Assembly: GCF_905475395.1 (NCBI RefSeq)
Contig: NC_058337.1
Span: 136,297,960 to 136,361,959 of the forward strand
DNA: 64,000 nt
Origin: Chrysoperla carnea
Taxonomy: Eukaryota; Arthropoda; Insecta; Neuroptera; Chrysopidae
Direction: 5' to 3'
The notes beneath the pieces were generated by a model. The model was given only the letters and a program-made list of their open reading frames with translations, had not been told where the DNA came from and ran no database searches. Shown here one piece after another: positions 46,907 to 60,857 of the stretch. A program made the position numbers and the translations under genes. Numbering within the stretch: position 1 is the first letter of the stretch; every line of letters starts with the position of its first letter.

Positions 46907-47150
46907 GTAGTACCTAATGTACCTTGAATCATTTTGTTATTTCCATAAAAAGGTATTACTATTTACAGGATAGCATTTGTATTGAAATAAGGGTATTTAT
47001 GTGAATACAGATAATGGAAATATAAGAAAGTGTAGTACCTAATGTACCTTGAATCATTCTGTGAAATCTATAAAGATATGTCTATTTACTGGATAGCATT
47101 TGTATTGAAAGGAGGATTTTTTTTATAAGAATACAGGCTGATAACTATGA
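46907..47150 (+). repeat. 125-bp tandem duplication
   Basis: GTAGTACCTAATGTACCTTG then AATCATT at 46907 and 47032; both units run through GGATAGCATTTGTATTGAAA. Divergence between units is moderate. Confidence 0.85.
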
Positions 47151-47606
47151 GAATATAGGTGGATCTTAGGTACATTAGGATTTGTGGTTCATGGTACATT
47201 ATGATATAGTACTATGGAATACATTTCATGTATCATTATTCACTAGCTTTAATCGATAGTTGCTTAATATTTCAAAAAAAGAACATGTCTGTCTGTCTGG
47301 AAGAATAACTGTGGCAATTTAATGCAAGGGTTTAAAAAATAAACTTATCGAAATTTTGATTTTAGGTATTGCACTTTCCCCTATATAAAGACATGTTTTA
47401 GAAGTAGAAATTAGGTTGGAAAAGTTTAAATTATCGAACGTAAAGAGATATATAGAGTTGGTAAATTACACAGGGTATCAATTGTTACTTTTATTAAAAT
47501 GTTGATAAAATATCCTATTTAACCATTATTTGTTGCGTGTAGAACCGAATTAAGGGTTCTTCTGGAATTTTTCGAATTGATTTTTGTTTGTTAATGTGGA
47601 ATATTT
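47151..47606. other. Non-coding
   Basis: AT-rich, nothing recognised apart from a short GTCTGTCTGTCT-like tract near 47286. Confidence 0.5.
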
Positions 47607-47660
47607 GTTATATGTATTTCGATTATCATGTAGTCATCATCAGTATAAATTACATAATAG
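47607..47660 (-). repeat. Penelope-like terminal-repeat fragment with hammerhead-like core
   Basis: The minus strand reads ATACTGATGATGACTACATG then ATAATCGAAATACATATAA: CTGATGA (47637-47643) and GAAA (47617-47620), but the stem between them has mismatches. Confidence 0.5.
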
Positions 47661-47724
47661 TCAAAACACGTTATTTTTAGTTATGGGCAACATTGTAACA
47701 GAAATGAGCACCATGATCGTTTAT

Positions 47725-48340
47725 CTAAAGTATCTGAGATCAATTTTGAGCCACTTTGTAATATTTTGTACTTTTTGGGTCAAAATTACCTTATATACTG
47801 AGTTTCATCGAAATTGGAGATGAAAAAATTTCCCGATTTTTTGCAATTTTTTTGAAGGGGTACCCTTTTGAAAAAATCGAGAAAGTCGCAAAAAAAGTTT
47901 TTTATTGGAATTTGATGAAACTCAGTGGATGGGGTAATTTTGATCCAAAAAATATAAAAATCTGGTTAGTTTAATGGTTGGATGCAGAGTTTCTGAGATA
48001 TCGCAATATTTGGATTGATTTTAGCCCGTATCTCAAAAACTATTCGACCAGTCATCCCAAACTATTTTTGTACTTTTTGGGTCAAAATTACCTTATATAC
48101 TAAGTTTTATCGAAATTGGAGATAAAAAAATTTATTCGATTTTTTGCAATTTTTTTAAGGGGGAGAAAATCGAAGAAAAAATTTTGTTTTGGAATTTGAT
48201 AAAACTCAGTGGATGGGGTAATTTTAATCCAAAAAGTATAAAAATCCGGTTAATTTAATGATTTGACCTATAGAAAGTTACAATGAGCAAAACTTCATTT
48301 TCAAAAAAATTAAAATCCCTAAAATTGATGATGAGTGATA
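47725..48340 (+). repeat. Tandem repeat E, copy 2
   Basis: GGAATTTGATGAAACTCAGT at 47908 and GGAATTTGATAAAACTCAGT at 48191, ~283 bp apart; preceded by a partial unit from 47725 (TTTTTGGGTCAAAATTACCT). Confidence 0.75.
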
Positions 48341-48639
48341 GTCTTTGTTTTAAAAGTAGAAATTTCTCGTCAAAGCTGATGTGGATCCGCTAGTACTGTA
48401 TATCATAATTATGTTAATAAATTTATTTATTATCATATTTATGTCAAATTTTGTGAAAAACTTTTATATCATATCGAATGAATAGATTTTTCTTTTTTCT
48501 TTTGTAATAAATAAATATTCATAAAAAAACAGAAATACTTTTACGTTTTTTTTTTGTTTATTGGAGAATAAATTTTTTTATATTCGATATTTTTTTTGTA
48601 TAAAGAAAATTTTGTTATTATTATTCAAAATATTTATGA
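48341..48639. other. Non-coding AT-rich
   Basis: Nothing recognised. Confidence 0.5.
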
Positions 48640-49250
48640 AAAACAAGTGAAAACAAACAATTGACTGAGTTAGTTGTTGAAATACCGTGTATCGAAATTG
48701 TTGATTACACATTTTTTGCGCCATGTTAGTAAGGAAAGATAAACAAACGAACACATCCATAAGATATGTAACGTATAAATTAAAAATATAAAACAATAGG
48801 TACCTGTATATATATACTTTATAATGTTTCTAATCTAATTTGAGCCCTCACGGGTAAACAGTGATGTTTACGCAAAAAATGTTTCAAGCAAAAGTTGTTT
48901 ATTTTTTTATAAGGAACTTTTTTTTACAATTTAACTTTTGTTATATCTCTTAACAAGATGGGTCCTATGGACTCAACACCTTGACCTATATTGCTCATTT
49001 ACGAACTTGACCCAACTCTTTACATTCTGAGCACGCTATGAAAATTTCAACTTGATATCTCTTTTCGTTTTTGAGTTATAGTGTTGACAGATGGACGCAC
49101 GGACAGACAGACAACCGAAAATGGATTAATTGGATAATTTTATGAATACCTACACCAAAATTTTGTTGGCAGTATCAATATTTTTAAGCGTTACAAACTT
49201 GGGACTAAACTTAATATACCTTGATGTATTTCATATATACATGGTATATA
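48640..49250 (+). mobile_element. Dispersed family B, copy 6
   Basis: AACAAGTGAAAACAAACAAT, TGACTGAGTTAGTTGTTG, AATACCGTGTATCG, CCTCACGGGTAAACAGTGAT, GACGCACGGACAGACAGACA, ACTTGGGACTAAACTTAATA, TATATACATGGTATATAAAA. Nearly full length. Directly abuts the foldback element at 49255. Confidence 0.8.
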
Positions 49251-49254
49251 AAAA

Positions 49255-49569
49255 AACTTTTAACAAAAAGAAAACCGACTTCAAAAGAAAAACTTTTCCA
49301 AAACAAATTAAAATGCACTAAAAAGTACAAAAATAACTATAATATAATGTAGTTAAAATTATTGTTATTTTTGTTGTCGATGTCAGCCAAGCTAATGTAG
49401 CAAACTGTTCTGCCAGAGTTGTATCTTTGGCTGACACCGACTCCAAAATTAACAATAATTTTAACTACATTATATTATCTTTATTTTTGTACTTTTTAGT
49501 GCATTTTAATTTGTTTTGGAAAAGTTTTTCTTTTGAAGCCAGTTTTCTTTTTGTTAAAAGTTTTTTTAT
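49255..49569. mobile_element. Foldback MITE N, copy 2 (near-perfect palindrome)
   Basis: Left arm ACTTTTAACAAAAAGAAAAC, CGACTTCAAAAGAAAAACTT, CCAAAACAAATTAAAATGCA, CTAAAAAGTACAAAAATAAC is mirrored at 49470-49569 down to GTTAAAAGTTTTTTTATA. The loop has TGTCAGCCAAGCTAATGTAG and GGCTGACACCGACTCC, itself inverted. Nearly the whole 315 bp is a hairpin. The copy at 8385-8660 has lost the outer left arm. Confidence 0.9.
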
Positions 49570-49679
49570 ATAGTGATTTTTAGTGAATCTGAAGTACACT
49601 AACTAATTTGTCACTAAAAAAAGAAATCGGTTGGCGTGATATTGAGTTATTCGTCATCTTGTCGTGCATACTTACCAAA

Positions 49680-49820
49680 CCAGCTTTCAAATGCACCAGC
49701 ACCAGCTTTCAAATAGATAAAGAATCATCAAAATCGGTTCATCCAGTCAAAAGTTCTGAGGTAACAAAAAAAAAACAGACGAATTGATAACCTCCTCCTT
49801 TTTTGGTTGAAGTCGGTTAA
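49680..49820 (-). repeat. Dispersed repeat O (CCGACTTCAA..AGGAGG type)
   Basis: Minus strand: TTTTTAACCGACTTCAACCA, AAAAAGGAGGAGGTTATCAA, TTCGTCTG, ACCTCAGAACTTTTGACTGG, ATGAACCGATTTTGATGATT, then AAAGCTGGTGCTGGTGCATT. I recognise this layout as common across insect genomes; the class is unnamed here. GCACCAGC is tandemly doubled. Confidence 0.6.
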
Positions 49821-50582
49821 AAATATGTTTTGATCGACACATCATATAAAGTATAGTTTGTTTGACATATGATGGTATATACAGATTTTGGTCAGTTAGT
49901 TGATTGTTGATTTTGATTCAAATCCCATGGGGACATTTTTTTTTTGTATATGTGAATAAAATTTGTTATTTTTTGTATAGAAAAAATTGTTTTTTCTAAT
50001 TTTCGTTTTTACTATATAGTTTAATTTTAAAGTCTCTTTTCAACAAATATGATTTCCGTTTTTTGTACACGCTTTTATTAAACTTGATCTTTTTGTATGG
50101 ATATTTTTTCGGGTTAAAACTTACAGCTGAATTGCATGTTTTTCTCAAACGATTGAGCGGAAATTTTCTATACACGTTTAGTTTTGATGACAATGTATGG
50201 TTAGCTAACGTCATTCTTAATCCAATTTGGAGAGCCATTAATCTAAGATGGACTCAATTAAGGTAATCGCCAAAGCAATGTTAGGATTGAAATTATTAGT
50301 ACTCTATTTTCAACTTTGATGATGCATTTTGTTAAAACTTCATGAATGTAGACGAAAAATAACAATAAAATTTTTCGAAATCTGCCTTGGTTTTCGAACT
50401 GCCGAAAGATAAATAATCAAACAAAATTTTCAATTTTTGATATTTTGAAAATTACTCTTAACTACTTCATACTTACTTTTTTATCAATAATATTTTACAC
50501 ATAACAAATCAAAAATTCAGATTTTTATCTGTAATATCCATAATGTCCGGTCAACCTTAAATGGACGCCTATGAGGTCTAAT
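49821..50582. other. Non-coding
   Basis: Overlapping open frames at 49996-50266 on both strands without recognisable domains; treated as chance. Confidence 0.45.
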
Positions 50583-50876
50583 AGGTTATGTTCGGTTATA
50601 TTGGCTGTCCACGAAGGACACACTTAGGCTATAGAGCCCATTGTGATACCATATATGTGTTTTACCACCTTTTCCGCTGATAATTTCATTTATCAGGTCC
50701 TCAATTTCAGAGGCTGAGTGCACCTCCTTCATACATAAACCATGCACTACACCAGCCCATCACAACTATTAATTAAATTAATTTTGTTACGACGGCGAGA
50801 ATCGAAATCGCTACCCTAAGTACACCGCGGACGGAATTGGTTACGCCTTAACCAACTGAGCTAATAGAGCGACCAT
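50583..50876 (-). mobile_element. tRNA-derived SINE D, most complete copy
   Basis: Minus strand: GGTCGCTCTATTAGCTCAGT then TGGTTAAGGCGTAACC (A box TAGCTCAGTTGG), GTAGCGATTTCGATTCTCGC (B box, one change), a spacer with ATTAATTTAATTAATAG, GATGGGCTGGTGTAGTGCAT, CTGAGGACCTGATAAATGAA, then the LINE-like tail GGTATCACAATGGGCTCTAT AG CCTAAGTGTGTCCTTCGTGG ending ATATAACCGAACATAACC. About 294 bp: tRNA-like head, body, LINE-matched tail. Probably mobilised in trans by the LINE of 16203 and 56050. Confidence 0.9.
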
Positions 50877-51544
50877 GAGCCCAATAACAATAATAATAAA
50901 TGGAAAACAAAAGTTATTTTTAAAGTCGTACCCATTATTTTAAATCACAAATTCCCCAAATCATTATTTATATATTTATTTAAAATATATTAAATATATT
51001 TATAGAAATATCTGTGTTCAGTACAAAAATAATTTATATTATATTGGAAATAAAGTAAAACCATAAATTTAAAACGTTAAAATGTTTTTATATGCGAGGG
51101 AGGAGTTGTCTTTTGACTGCTTTAAACTGTTGGTAATCATTTTTATAGACATATCAAGTTATTACCATATTTATAAACTGAAAATGAAAAATATTATATG
51201 GTGATATTTTATACCATATATGTATGTATTATATATATACTTTATACAAATAATATTGTCTCTGTGGTCATATTTTTTCCGGCACCGAGTTCGTACAGTT
51301 TATTATATGCATCAATAAATAACTATTTTATGGTATTGCTTCAGTTGGTCATAGTCATTTTTATCATAGACATTAGTCCATTATCATAGACCCTCTCTAT
51401 TTTGTTATGAAATATGAAGCTTTTAATAGCTTCTTCATTTTGCTTACAAGATAACGGAGAAACAAACACTTCATAAAAATATATAATAACAGGTTGATTC
51501 TTATAAAAAGAAAACAAAAAACTTAAAGAAACCTCCGACACAAA
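50877..51544. other. Non-coding AT-rich
   Basis: No gene recognised. Confidence 0.5.
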
Positions 51545-51870
51545 ATCAAGTCTGATTGATTCGTTTGTGGCACAATAATTTCCAAATGGATGAATGGATT
51601 TTGATATTTTTGTATGGTTTGAAAGGTACGGATCTTTGATCGAGAGTGATCTTAGTTATGTTTCAAAAAAGTCTACTCGGCTGTTTTAAGATCATCGCCT
51701 TTTTTCTAGTTGTTTCTGAACCCTAAATTTCCACTTGAAACATAGCTAAGAACCCACTCCATTAAATTACGTTTCAAAAAAAAAAAAAAAAATAATAAAA
51801 TTAGAGACACGCAGATACACAGACACGTTAAATTCATAACACCCCTTTTTTTAGTCAGAGATAATAAAGA
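51545..51870 (+). repeat. Dispersed family C, copy 5
   Basis: CAAGTCTGATTGATTCGTTT, TTAGTTATGTTTCAAAAAAG, CTACTCGGCTGTTTTAAGAT, AGACACGTTAAATTCATAAC then ACCCCTTTTTTTAGTC. Inverse segment GAAACATAGCTAAGAACCCA lies inside. Confidence 0.65.
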
Positions 51871-52244
51871 GATGGATTTTTGGTTAATAAGGTCAACCAA
51901 ATTCTCAATATTGTAGTTAATTTTGAAATCACTAGACACTCGATTCTAAAAAGCTTTCAAATTAATTAAATATGAAATTTATACACTTCTAGAACGCAAA
52001 AGTGATTATATTTTACTCACCAGAAGTATATTTTCATTTCCAGGAATGTTGTTCTTGGAATTATCTATTCTCACTTCACGTCCCTGTTTACTTGAGATTC
52101 AGACAAGATTCATACTTATGTAGGCTTTTGAATTTATGAAATACGTCTTGAGATTTAAATACCTTTTTTTGTATATATTAGTTTTGAATAACTGGTAAAC
52201 GCTCATTTCAAAAGCAGAGAACAAAATGAGTTAGAAATTTTGAA
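51871..52244. other. Non-coding
   Basis: Nothing recognised. Confidence 0.5.
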
Positions 52245-52540
52245 AGAGTCTGATCGATTCGTATGAGGCATTTTCCCTCCTAAAAAGATAAACCGATTTT
52301 AATTTTGTATGGTTTTTGGGAAAGGTAATTTGATCGAGAGTGTTTTCAGCTATATTTCACACCCGTTTGGAAATCATCACCTCTTTTCTGGTTGCTATCG
52401 AGAACGGAACGAAAAGCATAAAAACATAGAAAAAGATCACTCTCTATCAAATTACCATGAAATTTTTTGTTCCAAAATCGGTGCAACGGTTTAGAAGCTA
52501 AGCTGCCACACGCCACTGTTTGTTTGCCGGGGGTTAAAAA
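52245..52540 (+). repeat. Dispersed family C, copy 6
   Basis: GAGTCTGATCGATTCGTATG, GGTAATTTGATCGAGAGTGT, GGTTGCTATCGAGAACGGAA; inverse GATCACTCTCTATCAAATTA and GCTAAGCTGCCACACGCCAC; ends GCCGGGGGTTAAAAA. Confidence 0.65.
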
Positions 52541-55500
52541 CTAAAATATTTGGTCCTTTTTGCTTAACAAGATCAGAACAGTCAGAATAAAGTATTTTAG
52601 CAAATTTTGAAAAAGTTAAAACATTTCTCTTCGAAATTTTTTTAATATTTTCACGGTCTCTTTGATTCGCCAGTCTACTTTGCACTCTTGCGATTCTTTT
52701 TCAATCAGAATTGTTTACGCAACACGCATAATATATTTATAGGGAAAATCATTTTGCCATTCGAAAACCGGTGCCATCAAAGAAAACTACGATAACAGGC
52801 TTAAAGTAGATTTAAGAATGCGTTGTATAAGTAGATGAATATTAGGAAACCATAGTTGCTTATTATAATACTGTTCAAATATTTGAATGGAATGTAAAAA
52901 AGAAGCCACTCTTATAATGCTATTGACTGCTTGACACAATAAGTAATTTTCTCAATAGAAAGAGAATCACAAAAAATAAGCTAATTTCCGGATGTGAATC
53001 GTTAAAAAAATATTAAAGGCTTTTTTTTTCAAATGAAAATTGAAGTAACTGGAGAAACTTAAAAACATACTGCAATTATAACCTTTTAAAATTACGATTA
53101 ATATATCAAACTTATATGGAACCGCTCATTTTCATAAATAATATAGTAACATCCACTAAAGTAGATTTCTATCTGTCAAAGACAAATATTTTATGAACAT
53201 ATATCATAAATAATATATCAGTGAATGATTTTATCATCTACTTGATGATGACGATGCGATGTTACTGTGGATGGTTCAAATATCACATCTACATCTATCT
53301 ATCTATCTGAACACACACACACACTCCAACTCCTCCAAGCTCACTCCATAAGCACCCAAGTATAGTAGAATATGATTATGTAAGAAGGTGATGACTCTTG
53401 TCATCATAATAATATTCATTAGTTTTAAGTAAATGTGTGCATAAGATGAAGAAGAACTAAGAGGTCATATTTAAGTGAGGATACATCTCTCATATAGTGC
53501 AGTCTATTCTGTATAATATACTAGTCGTTAATCGCCTTCTACTCTAGACATAGGGAATATGGGTTGGTTTAATAAAAGTTCATTCATGTTACAAACAGTA
53601 GAGAAAATTTATTTTTCGAATATCTATAAAAACAACAAAAATAAAAACCTTCAAAGATTTCTTTGTATCTCTTTCTATCAATACAGATATAAACATGGAG
53701 TTCGTATGGAAAACATAGTGTGTGAGGTCAAATACTATATCCGATCTCTCTGTCTAATTTTACTTTAAAACTTTTTGTCATCTCTTTTACGGTATTTTCA
53801 AATTTTGTTAACAAATTCGAAAAAAAAACTTAGTTCATATAGCCAATTTCAAGATTATAAACCACACCCCCCCCTCCGGCAGTCCTTCTATCTGGCTTCA
53901 TATTCGCCAAAGAGTTCGCTCTGCTCAGAATATGGCATAAGTTTTAGGGTTTTACCGTCTTAAAAGAAACCACTGATGTAGTAAAGCAGACTTTTCAGAT
54001 ATCGGATCCAAATGTGCTTGATATGTGGTAACTGCGGTATCAGTATTTTACGCATTTAGAATGGCGGAAGCTGTGGTAATCGTTTTGGTCTTAAATCTAC
54101 CTTCAGCTTTCTGATACTCGTCTTTCTTGCCAATTTACATAACTTAAGTGTTGGAACATATTGACTAGCCTTTAGCAAGGAAAATAAGCCAGAACCCTGT
54201 TCTGAACGCTGCTCACATCAATTGTTACAATCTTATAGCCTACGCCATTAATTCACAGTCACGTTTACTTAAAATAGCGACTTAACGTTTATTTACTTTG
54301 TCACGCAAATGAGATCGTTACGTAAATTGAATACTAACGATAAAAGGATGACAAAGGTGCAACAAAACTGACAAATGGCATTAGGATTTCTTTATTAAGA
54401 CTATTAAGCTATTTTCTTGGTTTATCCAATTGTCGACCCTTTCATTGTTTGGTTTTCGTGGTCGGCGTCATTGTTTCCGGGTTTATTATGCCTGACGATT
54501 TTTAAAACCTTAATAACCTTAAGGCAAAATACACGTGTTATTTGCCACTTTCAGAAGCTGCAATCTTTGACCCCCTTGAGCGTATTAACTGTTCTATTAA
54601 GTGTCGCTGCGGTTATGATGGAATTTGAAAATGAATAAACGTAAATGAAAATAATCGAAAACAGACTATAAACGTTTTAGAAGGGTTTTGATATGAGTGC
54701 CATGAGTGCCAACTAGATCAAAGTAATGACCAATTTTCGGGGTTTAAGACTTTCGATTTCAGAAGTAACAGTGGATTACACAATTGCAAACAGACGCACC
54801 AACGATTATATATTTAAAGATATGGTGTTTATCGACAAGAGAGTCCCTCTTAACGAAGATAAAGTATATGTATGCTTGTATATATGTGTGTATGTATGTA
54901 CGTATGTATGTGTATCTAACGTGGTTGAATATAACGATGCTTTTGGTGAAGCAGTTTGCACAATATAATATGTGACACGAAGCTCCTGTTTTCATCATAT
55001 ATAGGATATATAATATATGGAACTATACTAAATATATATGGAACTATACTCAATATGTATTTCGATATATTCTATAAAACGCCATTTTTAATCAAACGGG
55101 ATGCACAACTATCTGATACTATTACTCGGATTATATGGGCTCTTATGAAGCTTAACTCATAACCTGTTTTCATCAAATTTTTCTTGTAAAGACATTTTTC
55201 TGACATAGTTCCAAAAATGGGTCGATACTTTGATCTAGATAGAACTTATATCATTTGTTAGAATCCTTACAAAAACATTTCTAATCTTCATCGGGTCGCT
55301 ATGACAATAAAACGAGTAAATTCTCAGATATAACCTTCTTCAGTCTGCTATTTTAACATCCTAGAAACCTAACATCCAGGGAAATTTCTTTAATCGAGAT
55401 TCTTAAACTTGTTGTTCAATGAAAAAGCTAACCGGGGCTTTTGTTAATGTAGAAACCATCCTCAACATCGAAAAATGCGTTTTCGTGGAAAATTCTTGCA

Positions 55501-56049
55501 GTTTTCAATTTTTCAATTATAATATTTGCTCTTTTACACAATTTGTAGAGAAATTATATATTTATATAATATATTTACACATACATATAATATTTATCTA
55601 CAAGATGGTGTGGAAATATTTGTGATTAATTACAAGATGACCTCAAAATTTTGATTTGAAAATAACAACCAGGCAAAGAGAAAATTAAGACGTTAACTGC
55701 ATATACACCATTCCCTATTTACATAAACAAAACCATGGAAGCTCTAGAGACACGAATAAATAGAACTGTTAGTAACAGTATAAAGGTCATGCATAATCGG
55801 ATTTACAAGTTTTCGGTGAGACCAAATTTTACCAATATTATCGACAGATTTTTTCTAAAGGTTTTTTCATTAAATGAAGCCCATATGGGCGGTACAGTTA
55901 CACTTATATTTTAACTTCTATATGTAATTAAGTTTCCCTGAATCTATTTGAATTAGTCTTGGCGTAAATATTTTTAGTAATACTAAAGCAGAAAAAAATC
56001 TGTAGAATATTGAACTTTTGATTTAAGAGTCTTGAAATATTTAGTCCCC
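52541..56049. other. Long stretch with no recognised gene
   Basis: 3.5 kb with few named repeats. 53210-53400 has TATCTATCTATC and ACACACACAC microsatellites within a GATGATG-type complex block; 55008-55050 has a 20-bp direct duplication (ATATATGGAACTATACT twice); 53850-53950 has CACACCCCCCCCTCCGGCA. 54010-54640 is more balanced in composition and may be single-copy, with no readable domain. It could contain upstream non-coding exons of the AChE gene, but nothing shows this. Confidence 0.4.
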
Positions 56050-56371
56050 GATGGCAGATACAATGAAAGCTTGGGCCTTTCAGTGTATCATAAATGTTGT
56101 AGTAGCTATCACAGTGGGGAGGAGGAAGTAACGATGTTTCATCTTCTCTGTCACTGTCCAGCTGTTACCAAAAGGAGATGGACTCTTTTGAGCCTTTAAT
56201 TGGCGACCGTTCCGATTTGAAATTCGTTGACGTCAAAGCACTTCTCATGTTCTCAAACAGCTCCAAATGGTTCATGGAGTAGATGCCGGGAATAAGCCAA
56301 CCTTTTTTCGGTATCACAATGGAGCCTAATATCTAAGTGTGTCTTACTCCAGGACAGCCACTCTAACCTAA
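56050..56371 (+). mobile_element. LINE 3' end, HLLCHCPA type, copy 2
   Basis: Open reading SLGLSVYHKCCSSYHSGEEE then VTMFHLLCHCPAVTKRRWTL with a CC...C..H...C..C pattern, a stop, then the DVKALLMFSNSSKWFME-like segment in a shifted frame, and 3' UTR GGTATCACAATGGAGCCTAA ... CAGCCACTCTAACCTAA. Same family as 16203-16447. Sits 1.1 kb upstream of the AChE start. Confidence 0.75.
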
Positions 56372-56984
56372 TCTCGGCCACGATAGCGGTTAAACTAATA
56401 CACTTCCCAATGATTACTTTTATCATCATCGTTCCATAAAGACAACCAGCAAAATAGACAGACTAGACATCATGACACAATAGACATCTAGCTATCTAGT
56501 TATCCAGAGCTGGTTAAAGTACAGAAGATCTTCTAACTCAAAGCTAATGTAATCTAAGCTTAACACCAGAATGTACAGATACATCCAGATACCCAGTTTT
56601 ACTTGATTTATGGAGAAAACTACTCTGCTTCATTCTGTATTGGATGACGAAGTGATTCTAATAATCTAGTGACAAGGAGCGCCACATAAGATGAAACGCG
56701 CGATGCTCCCATATATGTGTTATATATTCACGACAATTATGGAGCATGTAGAGCCTCGACTATGAGATGCGACACACAACATGATCACATCTACAATACA
56801 AGACGTATACACATATATCTATAAAACACACTCTTTTACTATAACTATTACTACTACGAGTAATCTACGAGAACCGAAGTGAAACACGTCGTGTAAAACT
56901 CACAACTGTTTAGGAGTATGCGCGACCAGGCCGTACAGGTTTTAGACCCCGTCCACATCTGTCCGTCAGGTTTCACAACAACAT
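56372..56984. other. Non-repetitive upstream region of the AChE gene
   Basis: No ORF and no recognised repeat. The base composition is more balanced than in the transposon-rich areas, with short ACGCGCGATG- and GACACACAACATGATCAC-like stretches around 56690-56790. It is a plausible host regulatory region, judged only by position and by the absence of repeats. Confidence 0.3.
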
Positions 56985-58734
<1,750 letters not shown>

Positions 58735-59136
58735 TAAGACAATGTCTTTCTTTTTGGGTCGTAAGATCATCGGTTGAATTTATTTCAGTGCCAAAATATT
58801 TTTGAGTGAATTACTCCGTTATTTTATTTACGATAAAGCCCGTTAAAGACCTTGTGAAAAGCAAATATTTTTTGTATATTCTTCTTTAAAAGACAGACTT
58901 AGAAATTGTATCCAAAGGTGAAACTTAAGAAGAAGTAAATTTATGAGACCTCTCGCTGCTCAAAGTGCAGAAATAAGATCAACTCATAAAAGAAACCTTA
59001 TATTTCAAACCAAATCAGTTAAAAACTTTAAAATGAATTAAAGAACTGCAACATTTCAAGGATAAGTCTTGTAAAAAATGGTATAAAGAACAGGATAATT
59101 TGAGAATGGCAATGATTATTGACATTTAAGGTATTT

Positions 59137-59290
59137 ACAGATCCTATGCGAAAACTATGGTAAAATCCACCCTTCGACAGAATTTAACTTATTTTCAGCT
59201 GATCATCTCGCAATCTAAGCGACCAAAAATTCTGCAACTTCGTAATCTCGCAGCTGACATTATTCTGAGTCTGTGAAATAAAACATAGCC
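59137..59290 (+). repeat. Dispersed repeat F fragment
   Basis: CCTATGCGAAAACTATGGTA, CCACCCTTCGACAGAATTTA, ATCTCGCAATCTAAGCGACC. Matches 35330-35700 with internal loss. Confidence 0.5.
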
Positions 59291-60857
59291 CTAATACCTT
59301 AACACAAATGAGGTTCTATATTTGAATGTACCTAGGATACCACTTGACCTAAATACGGCAGCTTACTGAAAGTGAGACATAACAAGACGCCTAACTAAAT
59401 TTATACCAACAAAAAAGCCAGTTTATTCCAAGGTCTAGAGGCGGAAAATTCCCTCCACAAGATGTGAGATACAAAAAACCAGACTAAGTACAAAAAAAAA
59501 ACTCACTGACCTTGATACTAGTTTTTCTATCATTTCAATAAAATAATTGTATACCTATACTTTATATTATCCATATATTTCTTTTGAAATATTGATAGTT
59601 ATAGATCAGTTTGCGTGACTAAATAGTTAAGAGGAGTTACCTATTAGTTATGGTTGAATATCTATTAGTTAAACTAGGTAGTAGTTTGAGTACTGGACGA
59701 AGTTGGTTGGATATTTAATAACTGTGTCATTATTGTCGACTCAAGGTCAAAAATGGGATTATATACAAGTGTACTCTTTAATGTGTCTTTATATTTCACA
59801 TCCCTTTTTACCTCTATGTGCTATCTATAAACTGAGGTTAAGTAAGCAATTTAGGTGTTTCTAATTTGAGGTACTCTGAAGAAACAAAAATATAGGTTCT
59901 CCATTACTTTTCGTCGTCGATATCGCGCAAACAAAAAATGATATTGACTTTGTTGAAGTATCGATCGAAGCCTATTAACAGCAATATGATCGGAAGAGAA
60001 TTTCATAATATTCGGCCGAGTCGGTCGAGTTCATATTCTTTTTAAATATTTATAACTATTTATTATGCTGGGAAGTTATTCTTGTGGACCTCAAGGTACA
60101 CCAGACCCTACCCACGGCTTGTTTTCACTGAAATTGGTCTTGAAATCTGTTAGAAATTTGAATGAGTCTGACGTGACCGGAAATGATTGTCATCCTCATT
60201 CCCCCCATGTGATTGATTGATTATCACCCATGTGACTGACGGTGTATTAACAAACACTTTCGAAAACTCTGAGTTCCCAAAATATTCATAGAAGTAAAAG
60301 TTGTTTGATATTACTATAGATTTAATAACAACATCTTCACAGAAAATTCTCAATTTTCCTGGCGTGTTGGAAAAATGTTGTTGGAACAGTTGCATAACAA
60401 CTTTATTTTGTATATAGAGGCTTCGCACTGTTCATGTCAGCTTTTTTATATGTGAATGCCATGATAGAAGTAAAATCATACCTTCCTTTTTTATTTCAAT
60501 TTAATAACAAGTTAAAGCTAACAATTGATTTTAGTCTTATTATTTTTATACTTTGTGTGTGTACTTTACACTTGCTCCCTACAGTAGAATCTATCTAGCC
60601 AAAACTTTTAGTAAATCCATTTCCACGCTATTCGTTTCCATGAAAAATAGCTATACTGTCAATTTTGGAATAAGAGATTTCGTTTGGACTTTGTAACTTG
60701 CAAGATTCCACTTTAATACAAAGACACGTGTATTCATTTTTTACATCCTAATTCTGTTTCTGCAATGATCTGTTTGTTGAAGAAGAGGAATTAATTAAAA
60801 TGGATAGGTCTTGTTTTTCGAATCTTTTTGGAATTGATTTTATAAGAAAAATAGTCA

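Noticed and set aside
54726-54998. Overlapping ORFs around a TATGTATGTACG tract
   Set aside because: Three frames on two strands are open at once over a microsatellite, which indicates low-complexity sequence.
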